DNA from: Bryobacterales bacterium
GTDB lineage: Bacteria; Acidobacteriota; Terriglobia; Bryobacterales; UBA6623
NCBI GenBank assembly: GCA_028819235.1
Contig: JAPPMC010000270.1
Location: 62,001-126,000, forward strand
DNA: 64,000 nt
Direction of reading: 5' to 3'
Shown: in pieces, positions 39,735-49,308 of the stretch
How the letters are laid out: the number at the start of each line of letters is the position of its first letter
Position numbering within the stretch: the first letter of the stretch is position 1
Made by a program: the position numbers and the translations under genes
Notes under the pieces: model-generated
Database searches by the model: none
What the model saw: only the letters and a program-made list of their open reading frames with translations
What the model was told of the DNA's origin: nothing

Positions 39735-42056
39735 CTACTCGAGAGGCGCGAATCCCAGATCGTCCAATGTATAGAGACGTCCCGGAGCCGTCTGGACCGT
39801 TCGGACCTCATCGCTGCCAGCTATCCGGACCCGGCACTCGTTCCCTGCCCGGGACAGGATTGTGGCACTGCGCAGAGTTCCCTCACCCCACTCCATGGAC
39901 ACCTCGAAACCACCGCGGGCCTTCAGCCCCTTGACGGATCCTTGGGCCCAAGCGGCCGGCAGGGCCGGCAGCAGGTGAAGCTCACCAGCGTGCGACTGCA
40001 GCAGCATTTCCGCAACGGCGGCCGTGCCGCCGAAGTTTCCGTCGATCTGGAAGGGAGGGTGGGTGTCGAAGAGGTTGACGAGGGTCGACTTCGCGAGCAG
40101 CGCGCGCAAGTTCTCGTGGGCGTTCGCCGCATCCTCAAGCCGGGCCCACAGGTTGATCAGCCACGCGCGGCTCCATCCGGTATGGCCCCCGCCGTTCGCG
40201 AGTCGGTGCTCGATGGACTTGCGCACTGCGGCCGCCAGATCGGGCGTGCCCCGAAGCGTGAACTGCGCGCCGGGGTGCAGCCCGAACGCATGGGAGATGT
40301 GCCGATGCCCCGGGTCCGCCTCCTCGAACTCGGCTCGCCATTCCATCAGGCGCCCGTCACGGCCGACCTGAGGTCCGGCAAGCTTGGCAAGCTTGGCCCG
40401 GACTTCTTCGGTGAAGTCGTCCGAGATGTCCAGGTCGCGCGCGGCCGCCAGAACGTTCGAGAAGAGGTCCCAGACAATCTGCTGGTCCATGGCCGGGCCC
40501 ATCGTGATCCTGGCCCGTTCCCCCTCGCGGGTCAGGAATACGTTTTCGGGTGACGTCGAGGGTCCGCTAACGAGTTCACCCGTCCGCGGGTCTTCGACGA
40601 GCCAGTCGAGGAAGAACTCTGCTGCCTCCCGGAGGACCGGGAAGGCCCTTTCGCGCAGAAATTCGCGGTCTCGGCTGAAGAGGTACGCCTCCCAGAGGTG
40701 CCGCGACGTCCAAGCCGCCCCCGCGGGCCACATGCCGTACTGCGCACGGCCAATCGGGCTTGTCCACCACCAAGCGTCGGTGGTGTGGTGCGCGACGAAG
40801 CCCCGGGCGTTGTAGTGCTCGCGCGCGGTCTTGCGACCCCGGACCCGCAGGTTGTCGAGCAGGTCCCACAGGGGCTCCTGCATCTCGGAGAGGTTGGTCA
40901 CGTCCGCTGGCCAATAGTTCATCTGCACGTTGATGTTGATGTGGTAGTCGGAGTTCCAAGGCGGGGCGATCTTGTCGTTCCAGATGCCCTGCAGGTTCGC
41001 CGGCATCGTTCCAGGGCGGGACGAGCCCATCAGCAGGTAGCGCCCGTACTGGAAGTAGGTCGCCACGAGGTCGGGATCGCTCCCGCCCATACGTACCCGC
41101 TCGAGTCGCTCGTCCGTCGGCAGGCTGCGCTCGCCGTGGCCACCCAAGTCGAGCGACACGCGCTTGAAGATTGCACTGTGATCCCTGGCGTGAGCTTCCC
41201 GCAGGGCTGCGTAGCCCAAGGCCTCGGCCAAGTCCAAGACGCGCTCTGCCTCTGTGGCGGGGTCCCCTCCGCGATAGTCCGTAGCTGCTGCGAGGAGCAG
41301 CGTCGCGGAATCGGCGCCCTCTATCGCTATGGATCCAGCATCAGTCCGCACGGAGCCTCCGTCGGCAATGGCCCTCAACCGCGCCTCGAAGCGTACGCCG
41401 AGGCGCTCGCCCCCGTGGCCAGCCCGCCCCCGCAGCAGCAGGTCGCCGCCATCCACCGAGGTGACCGCGTCGACGGAACGGTCTAAGCGTACGGTCGTAG
41501 TGACCGCCCCGGGACGGTTCGCTTCGATGCGCACTGCGAGCACGCCGTGCGGAGCGCTGGACAATACGTCCCGGCTAATAGTGGCCGAACCGTCGTTCCA
41601 CTCGGTTCGGGCAATGCCCGTGCTGAGATCAAGCTGCCGTCGGTAATCGGCCACACGGGCGCCAGCAGGCGTCTCGAGCCACAGATCACCAAGTGTCTGG
41701 TAGCCCTTGGGGAAGATCCGCTCGCCCATGATCGACTCCTCGATCATCTTCTCGGCCGCAACGTACTCCCCGTCGAAGAGCATCCGACGGATCTCGGGCA
41801 AGTGCCGGAACGCACCGGGCCTGTCTCGCTCCTCAGGAGCCCCTGCCCACAAGGTGTCCTCATTGAGCTGAATCCGCTCGTCGGACACCCGACCGAAGAC
41901 CATTCCCCCGAGGCGTCCGTTGCCCACGGGAAGGGCCTCGACCCACTCCTCGGCTGGCTTCTCGTACCACAGCAGCGGTTCGGGCCGGAGCGGCATGGAA
42001 AAGAGTGCCGCGAGAACAAGCAGTCTCGTGGGGGCTAACGGAAAGGTGGTTGACAC
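39735..42056 (-). CDS. Glycoside hydrolase family 95 (alpha-L-fucosidase type)
   Basis: GH95 enzymes are inverting 1,2-alpha-L-fucosidases or related alpha-L-galactosidases. The 773-residue protein starts at a GTG (42056) with a perfect AGGAGG six bases upstream and a signal peptide (about 1-25). The N-terminal beta domain has [18 protein letters not shown] and [12 protein letters not shown]. The catalytic (alpha/alpha)6 barrel has [30 protein letters not shown], whose asparagines match those that activate water in Bifidobacterium Afc[10 protein letters not shown] and the general-base region [18 protein letters not shown] are present. Its partners may be the sulfatases and receptors elsewhere in the window. 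It is 288 bases from the DapA-family gene and not overlapping any neighbour. Confidence 0.95.
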   Translation of the reverse strand: MSTTFPLAPTRLLVLAALFSMPLRPEPLLWYEKPAEEWVEALPVGNGRLGGMVFGRVSDERIQLNEDTLWAGAPEERDRPGAFRHLPEIRRMLFDGEYVAAEKMIEESIMGERIFPKGYQTLGDLWLETPAGARVADYRRQLDLSTGIARTEWNDGSATISRDVLSSAPHGVLAVRIEANRPGAVTTTVRLDRSVDAVTSVDGGDLLLRGRAGHGGERLGVRFEARLRAIADGGSVRTDAGSIAIEGADSATLLLAAATDYRGGDPATEAERVLDLAEALGYAALREAHARDHSAIFKRVSLDLGGHGERSLPTDERLERVRMGGSDPDLVATYFQYGRYLLMGSSRPGTMPANLQGIWNDKIAPPWNSDYHININVQMNYWPADVTNLSEMQEPLWDLLDNLRVRGRKTAREHYNARGFVAHHTTDAWWWTSPIGRAQYGMWPAGAAWTSRHLWEAYLFSRDREFLRERAFPVLREAAEFFLDWLVEDPRTGELVSGPSTSPENVFLTREGERARITMGPAMDQQIVWDLFSNVLAAARDLDISDDFTEEVRAKLAKLAGPQVGRDGRLMEWRAEFEEADPGHRHISHAFGLHPGAQFTLRGTPDLAAAVRKSIEHRLANGGGHTGWSRAWLINLWARLEDAANAHENLRALLAKSTLVNLFDTHPPFQIDGNFGGTAAVAEMLLQSHAGELHLLPALPAAWAQGSVKGLKARGGFEVSMEWGEGTLRSATILSRAGNECRVRIAGSDEVRTVQTAPGRLYTLDDLGFAPLE

Positions 42057-42158
42057 AAGGACCTCCTCAGGCCAGCGGACAAATCAAGGCAGCGGTTGAC
42101 GCGCCCGCCGCCATCGGGGGGAATGCGCGCCCGGAAGTCCGGCCGCAGCCTGCAATCA

Positions 42159-43052
42159 TCACGCGTCTTGGGGCTCAACGCTTTCGATGGTCGCCTTTTC
42201 CTTCATCGCGTCGACGAAGTCCTCCAGCAGCTTGGTCCGCTTGCGTTCCGTCATCTCTCTGGCGATCTCGTCGCGGACCTCTTTGAACGGCCGCAGGCCA
42301 GCCGAACGGCGCGCCGTGACCTTGACGATGTGATACCCGAATACCGTCCGGAAAACACGGCTAACGCCCCCGACCGGCAGGTCGAAAGCCACGTCCTCGA
42401 ACTCTTTGACCATCTTGCCCCGCGGGAAGTAGCCGAGGTCTCCTCCCTGCCCCGGACAGTCAGAGCGCTCATCGGCAAGCTTCTCGAAACTGTGGCCGGA
42501 CTCGAGCAAGGCCAGTATCTCGTCGGCTGTGGCCTTGGCCTGCTGACGTGTCACATCGCGGTCGACGTGCTTGACGATGTGCGACGCCCGCACCATCTCC
42601 TCGGTCGCGAAACGTCGCTTGTTCCCCCGGTACTCCTTCACGATCGCCTTCATCTTCGGAGGTCGGACGCGTCGGGTCAGCTGTTTGACGAATCGCTCCA
42701 CCTTTAGCTGCCGGCCAACGTCCTCCCTTAGGGCCTCTTGACTAACGCCAGCCTCGATAAGCTTGTCCGGGCCGCCAGCCCGGCCCATCGCCTCCCGCAG
42801 GCGCTTATCGAGCAAGGCCGGGTCCACAGGCTCTGGATCGGCCATCGCCGCCTGCCGCAGCAGGGTCTGCTCGATCACATTCTCCCGTCCCCATTCGACG
42901 GCTCGAGCCCGGATGCCGTCCTCGTCCAAACCCCACTTGTCCCGATCCTTCTTGGGAACCCGCTCCAAGCGCTGGCGGACCGACTCGGCCTCGCGCGCAA
43001 GGACGGCGTCGGGCACTAACTCCCCATTGACCCTTAGCGGCATCAACGTCAT
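42159..43052 (-). CDS. Parvulin-type peptidyl-prolyl isomerase without signal peptide
   Basis: The 297-residue protein has an N-terminal helical, SurA/NifM-like region and a C-terminal rotamase (parvulin) domain (about 155-255). The domain has VRASHIVKHVDRDVTRQQAKATADEILALLESGHSFEKLA and then GGDLGYFPRGKMVKEFEDVAF and VFGYHIVKV, all typical. Parvulins of this layout usually have a signal peptide or a membrane anchor, but this one begins MTLMPLRVNGELVPDAVLAREA, which is hydrophilic. It may be cytoplasmic, like NifM. The ATGs at 43052 and 43043 are both possible; neither has a good ribosome-binding site. It is divergent from the phosphopantetheinyl transferase gene, with 28 bases between the starts. 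Confidence 0.88.
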   Translation of the reverse strand: MTLMPLRVNGELVPDAVLAREAESVRQRLERVPKKDRDKWGLDEDGIRARAVEWGRENVIEQTLLRQAAMADPEPVDPALLDKRLREAMGRAGGPDKLIEAGVSQEALREDVGRQLKVERFVKQLTRRVRPPKMKAIVKEYRGNKRRFATEEMVRASHIVKHVDRDVTRQQAKATADEILALLESGHSFEKLADERSDCPGQGGDLGYFPRGKMVKEFEDVAFDLPVGGVSRVFRTVFGYHIVKVTARRSAGLRPFKEVRDEIAREMTERKRTKLLEDFVDAMKEKATIESVEPQDA

Positions 43053-43080
43053 TCTAGGATGGGACGGGAAGGCGCCGGAA

Positions 43081-43923
43081 ATGCAACGTGGCCCCGCGAC
43101 ACCACCGTTCGCGGACAGCCCCGAGGAATACACGGTCCGGTCGATGCCGCTGCCGGGCTCGATGGAACTGCCCCTAGACGGGGCAGACCTGTGGTTTGCG
43201 GCCCTAGACGGGCCGCTCGACCCACTCTCTTCGGACACTTCAGTGCTGGCGCCATGCGAGCTACGACGCGCGCAGGGTATGAGCGCGGGGCCCCGCCGGA
43301 CGTTTGTGGGCGCTAGGGCGCGCCTGCGGCGGCTGCTCGCCGCTTACCTGCCAACTAGTTCGGGACCCGTGGATTTGCGGCGCGGCGTGAACGGCAAGCC
43401 CCGACTAACGGGCCACCTTGCCCATTGCGGGCTTCACTTCAACACCTCACATTGCCAAGCCAGAGCCATGTTCGCGTTCTCCCGATCTCAGGTGGGGGTC
43501 GACATCGAAGCCCTCCGTCCTCTCTCGTCGGCCCTCAGACTGGCCGAGCGGTTCTTCACCCCGTCGGAAATCGCCGAGGTTGCCAAACAGCGGGCCCGGG
43601 GCCAGCCAGACACTTTCCTCAAGATCTGGACATGCAAGGAAGCTTACGTCAAAGCCATCGGCGGAAGCGTCCCGCAGGATCTGGGCACATTCCAAGTCGC
43701 TCTTGAGCCGCGGCGGGGAGCAGCGCTGCTAGACGAGGATGGGCGCGCGATCGGCGGCTGGACAATGCTGCCCCTACAGCCCCAGAGGGGCATCATTGGT
43801 GCATTGGCAGTCTGTCAGGCCAAGGTCAAGCTGCGCCGATGGCTTCTCGCCGGACGCCCGTCACAGCCCTGGCCTCAGCTGGACTCAGGGGCGAGGAACG
43901 CGTCGAGGAAGCCGGTGTCGTAG
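43081..43923 (+). CDS. Sfp-type 4'-phosphopantetheinyl transferase
   Basis: This enzyme attaches phosphopantetheine from CoA to carrier proteins of fatty-acid, polyketide or peptide synthases. Sfp-family motifs are present in order: FNTSHCQARAMFAF, the magnesium-binding VGVDIEALRP, and FLKIWTCKEAYVKAIGG. The ATG at 43081 gives 280 residues; the next Met (43144) is also possible. The C-terminal 25 residues extend past the usual end and run through the 3' end of accC on the other strand, a 49-base overlap. No synthase genes are nearby, so it may serve the primary acyl carrier protein. Confidence 0.9.
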   Translation: MQRGPATPPFADSPEEYTVRSMPLPGSMELPLDGADLWFAALDGPLDPLSSDTSVLAPCELRRAQGMSAGPRRTFVGARARLRRLLAAYLPTSSGPVDLRRGVNGKPRLTGHLAHCGLHFNTSHCQARAMFAFSRSQVGVDIEALRPLSSALRLAERFFTPSEIAEVAKQRARGQPDTFLKIWTCKEAYVKAIGGSVPQDLGTFQVALEPRRGAALLDEDGRAIGGWTMLPLQPQRGIIGALAVCQAKVKLRRWLLAGRPSQPWPQLDSGARNASRKPVS

Positions 43924-45227
43924 CGACCCTCAATGAATGCGGGGTCGTCCAGGATTCTCAAGTGCACCGGAATCGAAGTCTGGATTCCTTCGAGCACACA
44001 CATTCTCAGAGCACGCCTCATGCGCTGTATGGCCTGGCGCCGGCAGCCAGCACTCGCCACAACCTTCGCGACCAAGGAGTCGTAGTACGGACGCACCCTC
44101 CACCCCGCAAAAGCCGCGCTGTCCACCCTGATTCCGCACCCTCCGGGCGCGGCGAACTGCGTGATCGTGCCAGCCGACGGCAGGAACGTCTGCGGATCCT
44201 CGGCGTTGATCCGGCATTCGATTGCATGCCCGCGCACTTCAGTCGGCCCGGGAATGACGTCGTCCAGCGATTCGCCGCTGGCGAGCAGCATCTGGCTCCG
44301 CACGAGATCGATCCCAGTCACAGCCTCGGTGACGGGATGCTCCACCTGGATGCGGGCATTGAGCTCGATGAAGTGAAGGTCGCCGGATTGGTCCATCACG
44401 AACTCCGCCGTGCCGGCGTTGGAGTAGCCGATGGAGCCCAGCGCTCGGGCCAAGAGCTCGTTGACCTCGGCACGGCGGTCAGCGCTGAAATGGTTCGCCG
44501 GAGCTTCCTCGAGGAGTTTCTGGTGCCGTCGCTGGATCGAGCACTCGCGCTCTCCGAGCGAGACCACGTTTCCGTAGCGATCCCCGAGCACCTGAAACTC
44601 AATGTGGCGCGGGTGTTCGACGAACCGCTCGAGGTATAGCTCGCCGGACCCGAACGCCGCCCCCGCCTCGCTCTGGGCCTGATTGAAGGCTTCCTCCAAG
44701 TCGTCCATTTCCCGCGCGATGCGCATGCCGCGCCCGCCTCCGCCCTTCGAGGCCTTAAGAATCACCGGGAATCCCACGTCAAGCGCACAGTCCCGGACCG
44801 CCGCAACCGACCGCAGCGGCTCTCTGGACCCGGGCAGCACAGGAATGCCGGCGTCCTCGGCCGCCCTCCGCGCCCTGGCCTTGTCGCCCATGAGCCGGAT
44901 GGCATCGGGCGTCGGCCCGATGAAGTGAATACCGCAGGCCTGGCAGATCTCCGCGAATCTGGCGTCCTCAGCCAGGAAGCCGTAACCCGGGTGGATCGCA
45001 TCCACATCGGTCACTTCGGCGGCGCTGATGATGGCAGGAATGCTGAGGTAGCTCTGACTGCTGTGGGGCCCGCCGATGCAGACCGCTTCGTCGGCGTGAC
45101 GCACGTGCAGCGACTCGCGGTCCGCGGTCGAATACACAGCGACCGTGCGAATGCCCAAGTCCCGGCAAGCAGCGATCAACCGCAGAGCGATCTCGCCACG
45201 ATTGGCGATCAGGACTCTATCGAACAT
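43875..45227 (-). CDS. accC: Biotin carboxylase, acetyl-CoA carboxylase subunit
   Basis: AccC carboxylates biotin on AccB with bicarbonate and ATP, the first half of malonyl-CoA synthesis. The 450-residue length is normal. The N-terminal domain starts FDRVLIANRGEIALRLI, with HPGYGFLAEDARFAEIC next. The ATP-grasp domain has KASKGGGGRGMRIA, the catalytic ERECSIQRRHQKLLEEAP, and FIELNARIQVEHPVTE with the metal-binding glutamate and the catalytic arginine. HAIECRINAEDP marks the C-terminal domain. It follows accB by 20 bases, in the order pepP-accB-accC common in bacteria. Confidence 0.96.
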   Translation of the reverse strand: MFDRVLIANRGEIALRLIAACRDLGIRTVAVYSTADRESLHVRHADEAVCIGGPHSSQSYLSIPAIISAAEVTDVDAIHPGYGFLAEDARFAEICQACGIHFIGPTPDAIRLMGDKARARRAAEDAGIPVLPGSREPLRSVAAVRDCALDVGFPVILKASKGGGGRGMRIAREMDDLEEAFNQAQSEAGAAFGSGELYLERFVEHPRHIEFQVLGDRYGNVVSLGERECSIQRRHQKLLEEAPANHFSADRRAEVNELLARALGSIGYSNAGTAEFVMDQSGDLHFIELNARIQVEHPVTEAVTGIDLVRSQMLLASGESLDDVIPGPTEVRGHAIECRINAEDPQTFLPSAGTITQFAAPGGCGIRVDSAAFAGWRVRPYYDSLVAKVVASAGCRRQAIQRMRRALRMCVLEGIQTSIPVHLRILDDPAFIEGRYDTGFLDAFLAPESS

Positions 45228-45247
45228 TCAGTTTGCCGACCGGGAAC

Positions 45248-45706
45248 CTAGGCGGGCTCCAGCCGGAATAGCGGCTGGCCGTACTCAACGGCCTGTGCGT
45301 TCTCCACCAAGCACTCCCTGATCACGCCGTCGTGCTCGCTCTCGATCTCGTTCATCAGCTTCATGGCTTCGATGATGCACACCACCTGGCCCTTGCGCAC
45401 GCGCGCGCCCACATCGACAAATGGTGGAGAGTCAGGCGCCGACGCCACATAGAACGTCCCCACCATGGGCGACGTGATCACCGCCTCCGCAGACGGGGGC
45501 TCGGTCCCTTCGGCAGGTGCCTCAGGGCGCTGCTCCTCGACCGGCGCTCTCGGAACATGCCCAGCGGAGACCGGCTGCACGGCTCCTGACCGAGCCACCC
45601 GTAGCCTGAGGCCACCCGACTCGTACTCGATTTCGGTCAGGCGCCGCTCGTCGAGAATCTCGACCAAGGCCTCGATCGCCGCCCGGTCCACTCGGTTGGT
45701 CGCCAT
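45248..45706 (-). CDS. accB: Biotin carboxyl carrier protein
   Basis: AccB carries the biotin of acetyl-CoA carboxylase. The C-terminal 80 residues form the biotinyl domain, with the biotinylated lysine in [13 protein letters not shown] and the family segment [24 protein letters not shown], which includes the thumb. The N-terminal 35 residues contain [26 protein letters not shown], the usual AccB N-terminal domain, followed by a Pro/Ala/Glu-rich linker. The ATG at 45706 is preferred to the TTG at 45712 because TAGGA lies at a good distance. It follows pepP by nine bases. Confidence 0.95.
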   Translation of the reverse strand: MATNRVDRAAIEALVEILDERRLTEIEYESGGLRLRVARSGAVQPVSAGHVPRAPVEEQRPEAPAEGTEPPSAEAVITSPMVGTFYVASAPDSPPFVDVGARVRKGQVVCIIEAMKLMNEIESEHDGVIRECLVENAQAVEYGQPLFRLEPA

Positions 45707-45715
45707 GCTCAATTC

Positions 45716-46804
45716 CTAAGCTGCCAGCACGCGAAGGTCACGGGATGTCGGCGTCAGCACCTCGCAGCCCTGCCTGGTCACAACAACAACGTCCTCGACC
45801 CGGGCGCCCGCGCAGCCGTCAAGATATGCTCCGGGCTCCACGGTGATCACCATGCCCTCGCGTAGGAGTGTCTCCTGCCTCGCCGCGACTCGAGGTTGCT
45901 CGTGAATCTCTAAGCCCAACCCGTGACCGGTCGAGTGCCGGAACGCGTTGTCCAAGCGCACACCCGCCACGGTGAACTTGCTTAGCACCTGCCGCGCACG
46001 ACGGTGGACGCTGCGACATTCCACTCCTGGGCGAACCGCGTCGACCGCAGCGGCCTGTGCTTCCAGAACGCCTCGGAACAGGGCCAACTGGGTCGCATCC
46101 GGCTCGCCCCAGGCAACCATTCTGGTCATGTCGCTGCAGTATCCGGCGAGTATAGCACCTTGGTCGACCACCGTCAGGGCCCCTCGCTGGACGGGCCGAG
46201 CACGGGGCTCGGCGTGCGGCAGCGCACCGTGCGAGCCGCTGGCGACGATGGTCGGGAATGCAGCCCCCTCGGCCCCCAGACGCCGCATCCCAAACTCCAG
46301 CTCCGCCGCCAGCCGGGCCTCGGACCAGTCGGGGCTCGAGCGTTCCAGAACCTCGTCGAACACCTGCGAGTTCAGCGACACGGATGCCTTGATGGCCTCG
46401 ATCTCGCCCGGGCTCTTGACCATCCGTAGGTCCTCGACTAGCGGTCGCGCGGGGTCTAGGCGGCAGTCGGCCAGTTCGTCGCGCAGGTAGCGGTAAACCG
46501 CATACGGCAGGCTGTAAGGCTCGAACTCCACCCGGCGGAGCCCTTGCTGGGCAATGCCCCGCGCAAGCGCTATCTGGGGATCCCCGTCCGAGATAACCAC
46601 CTCAACGCCACTCGTTTGGCGGCGGGCCTGGGAACGGTAGCGCCCATCCGTGAACAGCGTTGCCGAGTCCGGGGTCACCAAGAGGTGGCCGGCGCTCCCG
46701 GTGAAGCCGGTCAGGTAACGGATGTTCGCCCGAGACGAGACGTACATGCACCGACGCCCCAGCTCGGCCAGCAACTCGGCCAGCCTCTGCTTCTGCTCGC
46801 CCAT
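45716..46804 (-). CDS. pepP: Xaa-Pro aminopeptidase (M24B)
   Basis: The enzyme removes N-terminal residues that precede proline, in the cytoplasm. The 362 residues show a creatinase-like N-terminal domain (about 1-125; YLTGFTGSAGHLLVTP, FTDGRYRSQA) and an M24 metallopeptidase domain. Five ligands of the two-metal site are visible: the Asp residues of VDQGAILAGYCSDMTRM, His in STGHGLGLEIHE, Glu in ITVEPGAYL and Glu in ARVEDVVVV. It is the first gene of pepP-accB-accC, a common arrangement. Confidence 0.93.
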   Translation of the reverse strand: MGEQKQRLAELLAELGRRCMYVSSRANIRYLTGFTGSAGHLLVTPDSATLFTDGRYRSQARRQTSGVEVVISDGDPQIALARGIAQQGLRRVEFEPYSLPYAVYRYLRDELADCRLDPARPLVEDLRMVKSPGEIEAIKASVSLNSQVFDEVLERSSPDWSEARLAAELEFGMRRLGAEGAAFPTIVASGSHGALPHAEPRARPVQRGALTVVDQGAILAGYCSDMTRMVAWGEPDATQLALFRGVLEAQAAAVDAVRPGVECRSVHRRARQVLSKFTVAGVRLDNAFRHSTGHGLGLEIHEQPRVAARQETLLREGMVITVEPGAYLDGCAGARVEDVVVVTRQGCEVLTPTSRDLRVLAA

Positions 46805-46861
46805 CCTGCCATGGTGCGGCGCTCACGGGCCGCAGCGCCCATCATACGGCCATGTCGAGGC

Positions 46862-49264
46862 CTACCAGAACACCCGCAAGCGAAGGCTGGCAGTAGCCGG
46901 CTGAACGACGCGAGTGCCCACGAAGACCGACTGGAAGCTGTACAGGGCCCGGCGGTTGGTCAGGTTGGTGATCTGAAATGCAAGTTCCCAGGCCCTCCGG
47001 TCGCCTCGGAAGTGCTCGTACCCCAAGGAGGCGTCGACGACGACGCGCGGCCGGATACGCGGAGGGTCGGAGAGGAGGTTGACGAAAGGCAACTGGTCGT
47101 AGTAGTCCGGATCGGCGGCCACCTGCTCCGGGTCGGACGGGTTGGCAACGAGACCGCTGTCGAATCGCACCTGCGAGCTTGCCCACAATGTCCTTGCGAG
47201 GCGCACGAGGATGTTGCCGCTGGCGCCCAGCACTTGGTCATGGTCGATGACGAACGGACCGTCAGAGAGGGCATCCAAGGCGGAACTGGCAAGGAAGAGC
47301 CCCCCCGTGAAGGGCGGCGTCACTATGGCGCGGAAGTGCGTAACGCCGAGCGATCCTGTGACGCGGCGAGACGTGGGAAGCACAACTCTGGCCTCGAACC
47401 CGTTGACCCGCGAGAACGCCAGCGAAGTGGGAAAGATGATGCCGGTGTTCAGGAAGTTGTCGTTGTCCTGGGCGTTCGATGAGTGCTTGTGGTAGTACGC
47501 GGCGTCGAGGGACAGACGCCCGCCCAAGGCCTGCTGCAGTCCGACCTCGAATGCGTTCTGCCTCTGCGGCTGGATGGGGATTGCGCCCCCACCCAGCCCG
47601 CGCCGCACCTCTGGCGGCGCGAGGGCGGCCGACTCCGGGGCATTTGCGAGGAGCAGGTTCTCGTTCGGAGGCGTCTGCAGGTTGCGGTTGTACGAGGCCC
47701 TGAGCACGGTACCCGTAGGGCGAAGGTGGTAAGCGAATCCGACGCGGGGTTGCAGTTCCGTTGCTAACACGAGCATGGAGTATCGGTCCAAGCGCAGGCC
47801 AAGGTCCAGCACCAAGGGACCAAGTGTGAGGCGGTCGCGGACAAAGCCTGAAAGGAGCTGGCCCGAGGCCGCATCTCGGAACCGGAACGGACTGCCCCCG
47901 CGCGTCAGGTCGTGCGCCAAGAGGTTGGGGTTGAACTGTGGAGAACCTGGCCGGTTGACGCCCGGGTCCGTCAGCCCGAACGAGAAGCTCTCCGAGAGCG
48001 GGAAGTGCTGAGCGTCGAATCCGAAGGCAGCCTCGTGCCTGCCGCGCTGCCACTGGACGCGGTTGAAGCTGGCCAGTGTTGCGAGCGCACGGTCCAGTTG
48101 GGCTGTCACCGGGGTGTCGCCGGGGCTGGGTTCCAAGCGTGCCGATGTCGTTCGCAGCGAGGTGGTCGACTCCAAGGTTGCTGCTGGCGAAAGCACGCGG
48201 ACGTACCCTAGCGAGAAGGCCTGGTCGTCGAGCTCCCGCCGTTGGCGCTGACCGCTGGCGTGCTGACTCCGCAGGTTTGCGAGCTGAAACGACGAGCGTC
48301 CCGCCATCACGCTTGCCCGGAAGACGTTCGTCAGGGAGCGATGCCAGTCCAGCCGCGCCGAGACGCGCTGTGCGTTGCCTCCGTTGTGCAGGTTGTCGAA
48401 AGATGGCGAGTCGAGAAAGCGATTGGTCTTCACGCTCGAGAGCGAGGCGAACCAGCCGAGATCTCCCCTCGTTCCACCGATCTGTGCCCCTCCGGTGACC
48501 GTGTCGAATCCGCCAGCCCCGACGTCCATCTGGCCAAACGGGCGCCCACCCCCGTCAAAGCCCGACCGCGTCGTTACCCGCGCCACACCCGAGACCTTCG
48601 CGCCGTATTCAGGCGGGATGTTCCCGGTAAACAGCTCCAGCGTCTCGACCAAGCTCGGGTCGATCGAGGTCGAGAACTGGCCGGAGAACTGGTCGCTGAT
48701 GGGCATTCCGTCGACGACGTATGTCATTTGGTTATGGGCGCCCCGGGGGTGGATCGAACCGTTCGCGTTGGCTGCGAAGCCAGGGAATCCCAGCAGGAGC
48801 GCTTCCAGCCCTCGCAGACTGCTGGCCACCGGCAGCTTCTCGATGATCCGCCGTCCCAACTGCACCTTCGTGCCGCTCGCACGGGGGCTCAGGAGCGTAG
48901 CCGATGCCGTCGTGCTCACTTCAAAGGACTCGTGGCGCAAGGCCACCTCGAGGCGGACCTCAACCTCCTCAGGACGGCTCGAGCGCATCTCAATGGGACG
49001 CAAGAACGTCCGGAACCCGGGATGGGACACCTCAAGCTCGTACCCATGGAGAGGCACGTTGGCGATCCGGAACCGCCCCGCTACGTTGGTGGATACCTCT
49101 CGCTCAAACGCGGAGACCCTGTTGAATAGGCGCACTTCCGCGCCCTCGACGGCGGCGCCGGACTGATCAATGACCGTCCCAAGGAGGGTCGCCGCTAACG
49201 TGCGCGCCTCCAAGGGCTGGGCTGCTGGCAGGATTAGGGCCAGCAATATCACAATCAAGGGCAT
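46862..49264 (-). CDS. TonB-dependent receptor, probably metal-regulated
   Basis: The 800-residue protein has a signal peptide (LIVILLALILPAAQPLEA), an N-terminal carboxypeptidase-regulatory-like domain (about 28-115; GTVIDQSGAAVEGAEVRLF) and a plug (about 125-250) with GLEALLLGFPGFAANANG, then RGAHNQMTYVVDGMPI and EYGAKVSGVARVTTRSG. The barrel ends in ATASLRLRVFW, with the terminal aromatic residue of outer-membrane proteins. It is about 300 residues shorter than the two Oar-like receptors here, nearer to siderophore or cofactor receptors. The promoter is overlapped by a DtxR/MntR-like palindrome, so import of an iron or manganese chelate is likely, though no ligand motif proves it. No TonB/ExbBD or permease gene is adjacent. 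Confidence 0.9.
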   Translation of the reverse strand: MPLIVILLALILPAAQPLEARTLAATLLGTVIDQSGAAVEGAEVRLFNRVSAFEREVSTNVAGRFRIANVPLHGYELEVSHPGFRTFLRPIEMRSSRPEEVEVRLEVALRHESFEVSTTASATLLSPRASGTKVQLGRRIIEKLPVASSLRGLEALLLGFPGFAANANGSIHPRGAHNQMTYVVDGMPISDQFSGQFSTSIDPSLVETLELFTGNIPPEYGAKVSGVARVTTRSGFDGGGRPFGQMDVGAGGFDTVTGGAQIGGTRGDLGWFASLSSVKTNRFLDSPSFDNLHNGGNAQRVSARLDWHRSLTNVFRASVMAGRSSFQLANLRSQHASGQRQRRELDDQAFSLGYVRVLSPAATLESTTSLRTTSARLEPSPGDTPVTAQLDRALATLASFNRVQWQRGRHEAAFGFDAQHFPLSESFSFGLTDPGVNRPGSPQFNPNLLAHDLTRGGSPFRFRDAASGQLLSGFVRDRLTLGPLVLDLGLRLDRYSMLVLATELQPRVGFAYHLRPTGTVLRASYNRNLQTPPNENLLLANAPESAALAPPEVRRGLGGGAIPIQPQRQNAFEVGLQQALGGRLSLDAAYYHKHSSNAQDNDNFLNTGIIFPTSLAFSRVNGFEARVVLPTSRRVTGSLGVTHFRAIVTPPFTGGLFLASSALDALSDGPFVIDHDQVLGASGNILVRLARTLWASSQVRFDSGLVANPSDPEQVAADPDYYDQLPFVNLLSDPPRIRPRVVVDASLGYEHFRGDRRAWELAFQITNLTNRRALYSFQSVFVGTRVVQPATASLRLRVFW

Positions 49265-49277
49265 GTCTAGTTTAGGC

Positions 49278-49308
49278 TTTAGGATAGCCTAAATTCTAAT
49301 CTCGTCAA
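49278..49308 (-). promoter_or_regulatory. Promoter with DtxR/MntR-like operator
   Basis: On the minus strand, TTGACG (49308-49303) and TATCCT (49286-49281) are spaced by 16 bases, a good sigma-70 promoter. The perfect palindrome TTTAGG-N4-CCTAAA (49278-49293) covers the -10 box, and one more half-site (TTTAGGC, 49271-49277) lies next to it, downstream. The pattern resembles boxes of DtxR-family metal-dependent repressors. Transcription would start about ten bases before the receptor ATG at 49264. A second palindrome, GCCGAA-TC-TTCGGC (49309-49322), touches the upstream edge of the -35 box. Confidence 0.72.
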
